Positions 61,445 to 64,000 of a DNA stretch of 64,000 bases are shown here, piece by piece. How positions within the stretch are numbered: the first letter of the stretch is position 1; the number at the start of each line of letters is the position of its first letter. A model generated the notes under the pieces. The model saw only the letters and a program-made list of their open reading frames with translations, searched no databases and was not told the DNA's origin. The position numbers and the translations under genes were made by a program. The stretch spans positions 5,954,001 through 6,018,000 of the forward strand of contig NC_083587.1 in the NCBI RefSeq assembly GCF_027579695.1. The letters run 5' to 3'. The stretch comes from Neoarius graeffei (lineage: Eukaryota; Chordata; Actinopteri; Siluriformes; Ariidae).

Positions 61445-61690
61445 ATATAAAATAAAATTACTTAGTTTCTCTCACTCCTTGCTACCATATTACACTCTCT
61501 ATAGACAAAGTTCACACCATCAATAAAAATATCAAATTCAATTTAATTTTGTCATAGTTTGTTGATTAAATAATCAGAGACTGAGGCTACATCCCAAATG
61601 TACTGTATTGGACTTTAAGTGCACTAGTTAGTGTGTAGGGTAGAATAAACAGTGAGCGTTACTGAGCACCAGAGAGGGCTGATGTCTTAC

Positions 61691-61862
61691 AGAGGTGGTC
61701 TTTATTGTCATGATCTTCCATGTTAATGGAAAGACATTCAGGTGGGTTGTCGAGGTCGTCTTCATGGTTGGAGATATTCAGCTCCAGCGTCTCCTCTTTC
61801 TTCACATGGACTTCTGACGTCCCTCCATCTTTGGATGTCTCTGTGTTCATGTCTTCACACAG
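61691..61862 (-). CDS. prdm9: PRDM9-like N-terminal exon (first visible)
   Basis: On the minus strand GATCTTTAG is the acceptor and GTAAGA the donor. It encodes LCED, then from the ATG at 61850 MNTETSKDGGTSEVHVKKEE, TLELNISNHEDDLDNPPECL and SINMEDHDNKDHL plus the first base of Tyr. The acidic DxDHLY end joins the knuckle exon exactly as PRDM9 proteins read up to LYCE. No SSXRD motif is present in this exon. The frame is open upstream of the ATG to the acceptor, so this is either the first coding exon or an internal exon whose upstream KRAB-type exons lie outside the window. Similar acidic leader exons occur in other fish zinc-finger genes, so a chance neighbour remains possible. Confidence 0.68.
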
Positions 61863-61879
61863 CTAAAGATCAAACAACA

Positions 61880-63210
61880 AATTTGTTAGGGCAGGACAGT
61901 ATCCATCCCACTCGGGAAGGTGCCGCTCTCATTTCTCACAGCATAGCTCATAGTCTCAGAACAGGCCTAGTTAATCTGTGACAATCCAGGGCCAAGGACA
62001 GGGAGCAGACAAACAGACTAAACGGACTGTCTGCTAGCTGCACAGAGCCATCACTCAGGTTCCACTATGTTGAGACTGTGGCCAAGTTTACATTAGACCG
62101 TATCTGTCTCGTTTTCTTCACGGATGCACTGTCCGTTTACATTAAACTGCCTGGAAACGCCGGGAAACGGGAATCCGCCAGCATCCACGTATTCATTCCA
62201 GATCGCGTCAGGTCCGGTGCTGTGTAAACACTGAGATACGTGGATACGCTGTGCTGAGCTCTAGCTGGCGTCGTCATTGGACAACGTCACTGTGACATCC
62301 ACCTTCCTGATTTGCTGCCGTTGGTCATGTGACACGACTGCTGAAAAACGGCGCGGACTTCCGCCTTGTATCACCTTTCATTAAAGAGTATAAAAGTATG
62401 AAAATACTGCAAATACTGATGCAAATACTGCCCATTGTGTAGTTATGATTGTCTTTAGGCTTGCCATCCTTCCACTTGCAAGTGGTAAGTGATATGCGCT
62501 GGGATCACACACACAGCGGCTCAGTCCCGAATCACAGCTTGTGCACTTCACTCGCGTGCTCTGTGAGCTGCGCAAGGCCGGAGTGCGCACCCTCCAGAGG
62601 GCACTCGCTGTTCAGGGCGGAGTGATTTGGAGCACAGGATGCCTGCGGAGCCAAGCGTATCCGTGTATTGGTGTTGCTGTGTGCACGCAAATAGTGTATT
62701 GGTGTTGCTGTGTGCACACTAATCGTTTTAAAAACGTTAATCTGATGATCCGCTGATACGGTCTAATGTAAACATGGGCTGTGTCTGTTCCCTGAGCTAT
62801 ACAAAAAAGGAGAAATACTCAAAGTTTGTTCTAGTAATCTAGTTAATATAAAATTAGATCATACTGACTGTACAGCCACTGCCAGCACCTTTGATCTAAA
62901 AGTAGAACGATTAAATATTAGATCTCTTATATCTGAAGCGATAATTGTTAATGAACGTATCACTGATCAGGAGTTTAATGTACTGTTTAACAGAAACATG
63001 GATGAAAACAAATGAGTATACAGCATTAAATGCAACTAGTCATCCTGGTTACAGTTATATACACACACCAGCCTTGTCGAACTGGTAGAGGAGGAGGCGT
63101 CGCGGTTATTTATAATGATTATCTAGGTGCAACACAAAAACCTGGACATAAATTCAATACATTTGAAGTTCTTCATGCTAACAACATATGTATTACAGTT
63201 AAATTATATT
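61880..63210 (+). mobile_element. L2-A LINE fragment split by a TIR element
   Basis: It starts in the last codons of ORF1 (GQDSIHPTREGAALIS-like; HPTREGAALISHSIAHSLRT at about 61908) and includes the inter-ORF spacer. It resumes at about 62780 with the 5' part of ORF2 ([20 protein letters not shown]) and ends at about 63205 ([29 protein letters not shown]). Frameshifts abound. The insertion at about 62078-62777 separates the parts. Confidence 0.82.
62078..62777. mobile_element. 0.7-kb TIR element (class uncertain)
   Basis: Ends GGCCAAGTTTACATTAGACC and the complement GCCCATGTTTACATTAGACC form inverted repeats reaching GTATC(T/A)G. The joined LINE sequence shows a 3- to 5-bp duplication (CTGTG or TGT), made ambiguous by microhomology. 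Inside, a 33-bp unit with GTGTATTGGTGTTGCTGTGT is duplicated at 62663-62725. No ORF is recognised. Confidence 0.75.
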
Positions 63211-63480
63211 AATTACTGTTAAAAATTGCATTCAGTACACATCTGCACCATACCAAAAGTCCTGTACCGAAACAGTGCGGTACGAATACATGTACCATTA
63301 TACCCCTACAAGATAGTAAACTGGAGCACAGCACAAGACAGACATAAGAAGCTGTTGCCTCCAATCAGCCACACCTGGTCCTTTCCTAGCTAGGTATTTA
63401 TCGTTCTCCTGGACACAATACACTCCAGGCCAGTAGAAGGTGCACACACACTAACACAAAGGGTAAATACTGGTTCCAAC
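63211..63480. other. Decayed transposon end and spacer before the zinc-finger relic
   Basis: Positions 63225-63312 (GTACCGAAACAGTGCGGTAC, GTACATGTATTC reversed) resemble the end of a dispersed fish hAT-like element. Nothing else is recognised. Confidence 0.4.
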
Positions 63481-63822
63481 ATGCATCACTGCTCACATTG
63501 TGGAAAAAGTTCTTCTCATCAAAGCAGTCTCCAAATACACCAGCGTGTTCACAAAGGAGAGAAGCCATATTACTGCTCACACTGTGGGAAGAGTTTTACG
63601 ATGCAGAGCCATCTCCAAATATACCAGTGCATTCACACAGGAGACAAGCCAGATCACTGCTCACAGTGTGGAAAAATGTTGACTTATTCAGTTACATTTC
63701 AGACCCACAAGTATACTAACTCAGAGACATTCCATGATTTAAAAGTTGTCAAATTAAATATGCTTATTATTATGTGTTTGCTGAAAATGACCTGTACTTT
63801 TATCCTTATTGTTCATATATGA
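63481..63822 (+). pseudogene. C2H2 zinc-finger relic related to the PRDM9-like last exon
   Basis: The open frame has one good finger (CSHCGKSSSHQSSLQIHQRV), one in which the first zinc His is Tyr (CSHCGKSFTMQSHLQIYQCI), and a terminal degenerate finger (MLTYSVTFQTHKYTNSETFH). That terminal signature and the 3' flank to about 63870 match the end of the 4539-6476 exon. The relic lies on the opposite strand, with no SET exon visible beside it. It looks like the end of an inverted duplicate of the last exon, perhaps from a second PRDM9-like copy. It could also be an exon of a gene that continues outside the window. Confidence 0.72.
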
Positions 63823-63879
63823 CCACATATATTAAAACAATCTTATAGTAATGTTTTATTTTGATCTTATGTAGTTATT

Positions 63880-64000
63880 TCAGGGTTCTCCACTTTTCAA
63901 AAATAAAAGGTGGTGGCGGAGCCCCGGTGTGGGGCGAGGGAGGCAAAGCCCCCCTGGAACTGACGGACTTTGGGCTTTTTTGACTGTGAAGCTGGCCAAT
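63880..64000. other. Possible start of a hAT-like element at the window edge
   Basis: CAGGGTTCTCCACTTTTCAA followed by a GC-rich stretch (GGTGGTGGCGGAGCCCC) has the look of a hAT-type terminus. Only 120 bp are visible. Confidence 0.35.

Overview
This 64-kb window is vertebrate nuclear DNA, almost certainly from a teleost fish. It is AT-rich, full of microsatellites, and packed with fish-type transposable elements: tRNA-derived SINEs, L2-like LINEs whose ORF1 carries an SGNH esterase, RTE/Rex3-like LINEs, Tc1 elements, several hAT-like elements and Gmr1-like Ty3/gypsy elements. The SINE type hints at an otophysan such as a catfish, but this is weak. I see no bacterial genes, CRISPR array or independent RNA gene.

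The one host gene I can assemble lies on the minus strand and spans most of the window. It is a PRDM9-like histone methyltransferase with five exons: 61691-61862, 55365-55636, 23414-23481, 23064-23242 and 4539-6476. All four junctions have GT-AG ends and matching phases. Joined in that order they give an acidic N-terminal segment, the PRDM9 zinc knuckle, a complete PR/SET domain, the isolated post-SET finger and about 18 tandem C2H2 fingers in 84-bp units. The fingers differ mainly at the DNA-contact positions -1, +3 and +6, the usual PRDM9 signature. A 2-bp deletion at about 4797 puts the last fingers out of frame. A related two-to-three-finger relic with the same C-terminus and 3' flank lies on the plus strand at 63481-63870.

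The remainder is introns and flanks filled by nested mobile elements. Region by region: 1-1089, 3' end of a Gmr1-like gypsy element; 1090-4330, a minus-strand L2 LINE broken by a SINE and a second LINE tail; 4539-6476, the zinc-finger exon; 6840-15000, SINEs and nested terminal-inverted-repeat elements; 15090-21885, an L2 LINE split by a hAT-like element; 23064-23481, two SET exons; 25817-29442, a Tc1 holding a second Tc1 that holds a solo LTR; 29555-32120, an RTE LINE split by two hAT-like elements; 32351-32647, a solo gypsy LTR; 33650-38460, an L2 LINE; 39804-43480, a gypsy element whose LTR is split by a 1.75-kb TIR element; 43485-53750, L2 LINEs with a complete gypsy element and another LINE inside; 53755-54566, a gypsy integrase remnant; 55365-55636, the first SET exon; 57188-60521, a full-length Rex3/RTE-like LINE; 60609-61444, a hAT-like MITE; 61691-61862, the first visible gene exon; 61880-63210, an L2 fragment split by another TIR element.

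Many insertions can be ordered in time because target-site duplications and empty-site comparisons are readable directly. No transposable element here has an intact set of proteins, so this looks like a graveyard of elements in the long introns of one recombination-related gene.
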